Source of the DNA: Nocardioides immobilis
GTDB lineage: Bacteria > Actinomycetota > Actinomycetes > Propionibacteriales > Nocardioidaceae
DNA: 64,000 nt
Direction of reading: 5' to 3'
NCBI RefSeq assembly: GCF_003515065.1
Contig: NZ_QXGH01000014.1
Coordinates: 62,001 to 126,000 of the forward strand
The translations under genes were made by a program, and so were the position numbers. The notes under the pieces were generated by a model. That model was not told where the DNA came from, made no database searches, and saw nothing but the letters and a program-made list of their open reading frames with translations. Below, piece after piece: positions 63,877 to 64,000 of this stretch (position 1 is its first letter; every line of letters starts with the position of its first letter).

Positions 63877-64000
63877 TGCGCGAGCATCCGGTCGAGGGCG
63901 GCGCGGACCCGCTCGGTGTCGTCGCGGTACTTCACCAGCGCGCCGAGCGTCGCCGACGCCGTGCCGAGGTCGAGCTCGGTCGTGCCGAGGTGCTCGAGCG
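63873..64000 (-). CDS. coxD: CoxD-like MoxR-family AAA+ ATPase, 3' end only
   Basis: The window ends inside this gene; only the last 41 codons are seen. They read LEHLGTTELDLGTASATLGA, then LVKYRDDTERVRAALDRML and AQ. This matches the C-terminus of CoxD-type AAA+ ATPases. It works with CoxE to mature the hydroxylase active site. The stop overlaps the coxE ATG by four bases. The start and Walker motifs lie outside the window. Confidence 0.75.
   Translation of the reverse strand, partial: LEHLGTTELDLGTASATLGALVKYRDDTERVRAALDRMLAQ

Overview
The window is chromosomal DNA from a very GC-rich actinobacterium, most likely Nocardioides or a close relative in the Propionibacteriales. The grounds are the strong G/C bias at third codon positions, GTG/TTG starts, many 1- or 4-base gene overlaps, many starts that sit 5-8 bases behind a TANNNT -10 box (leaderless transcription), a short-lid adenylate kinase, type-Z S14, and a gene block that matches my memory of Mycobacterium Rv3689-Rv3695. 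No tRNA, rRNA, IS element, integrase or CRISPR array was seen.

Layout. (1) 1-1544: exonuclease III and a small secreted protein. (2) 1555-11219: an amino-sugar (GlcNAc or chito-oligosaccharide) operon on the minus strand with a ROK repressor, binding protein, two permeases, GH3 hexosaminidase, ROK kinase, NagA and NagB; a UgpC/MsmX-type ATPase is divergent from it across a 40-bp operator/promoter. Together they import, hydrolyse, phosphorylate, deacetylate and deaminate the sugar to fructose-6-phosphate. (3) 11275-13295: DUF6542 protein, Sua5/YciO protein, IspH. (4) 13416-17313: infA and the alpha operon. (5) 17529-30377: a 13-kb block between infA and map, which usually lie close together. 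It holds a lipoprotein, a luciferase-like oxidoreductase, an Rv1747-like FHA/ABC transporter, terC behind a probable yybP-ykoY Mn2+ riboswitch, a five-gene sugar-acid cluster (racemase-fold protein, OtnC, OtnK, FAD oxidoreductase, HAD) with a divergent LysR regulator, and an isochorismate synthase. (6) 30407-42909: the spc and S10 operons with secY, adk and map. (7) 43401-55600: two MoxR/DUF58 modules. The first resembles the Rv3689-Rv3695 block; the second resembles a Bat operon (MoxR, DUF58, small membrane protein, two VWA proteins, a Gln-rich TPR-like protein). (8) 55619-64000: a form II molybdenum hydroxylase (CODH-like) cluster with coxG, M, L, S, a GAF plus SARP-like regulator, XdhC, CoxE and the 3' end of CoxD.

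The most unusual signals are regulatory or structural: a perfect 27-bp palindrome that forms a symmetric divergent leaderless promoter at 49666-49692; two in-frame repeat insertions in the neighbouring xdhC and coxE genes; SARP-like 11-bp-spaced direct repeats in front of coxS; nested hairpins inside and after operons; and an OtnK/OtnC pathway in which the usual dehydrogenase and isomerase are replaced by an FAD oxidoreductase, a HAD protein and a one-cysteine racemase-fold protein.
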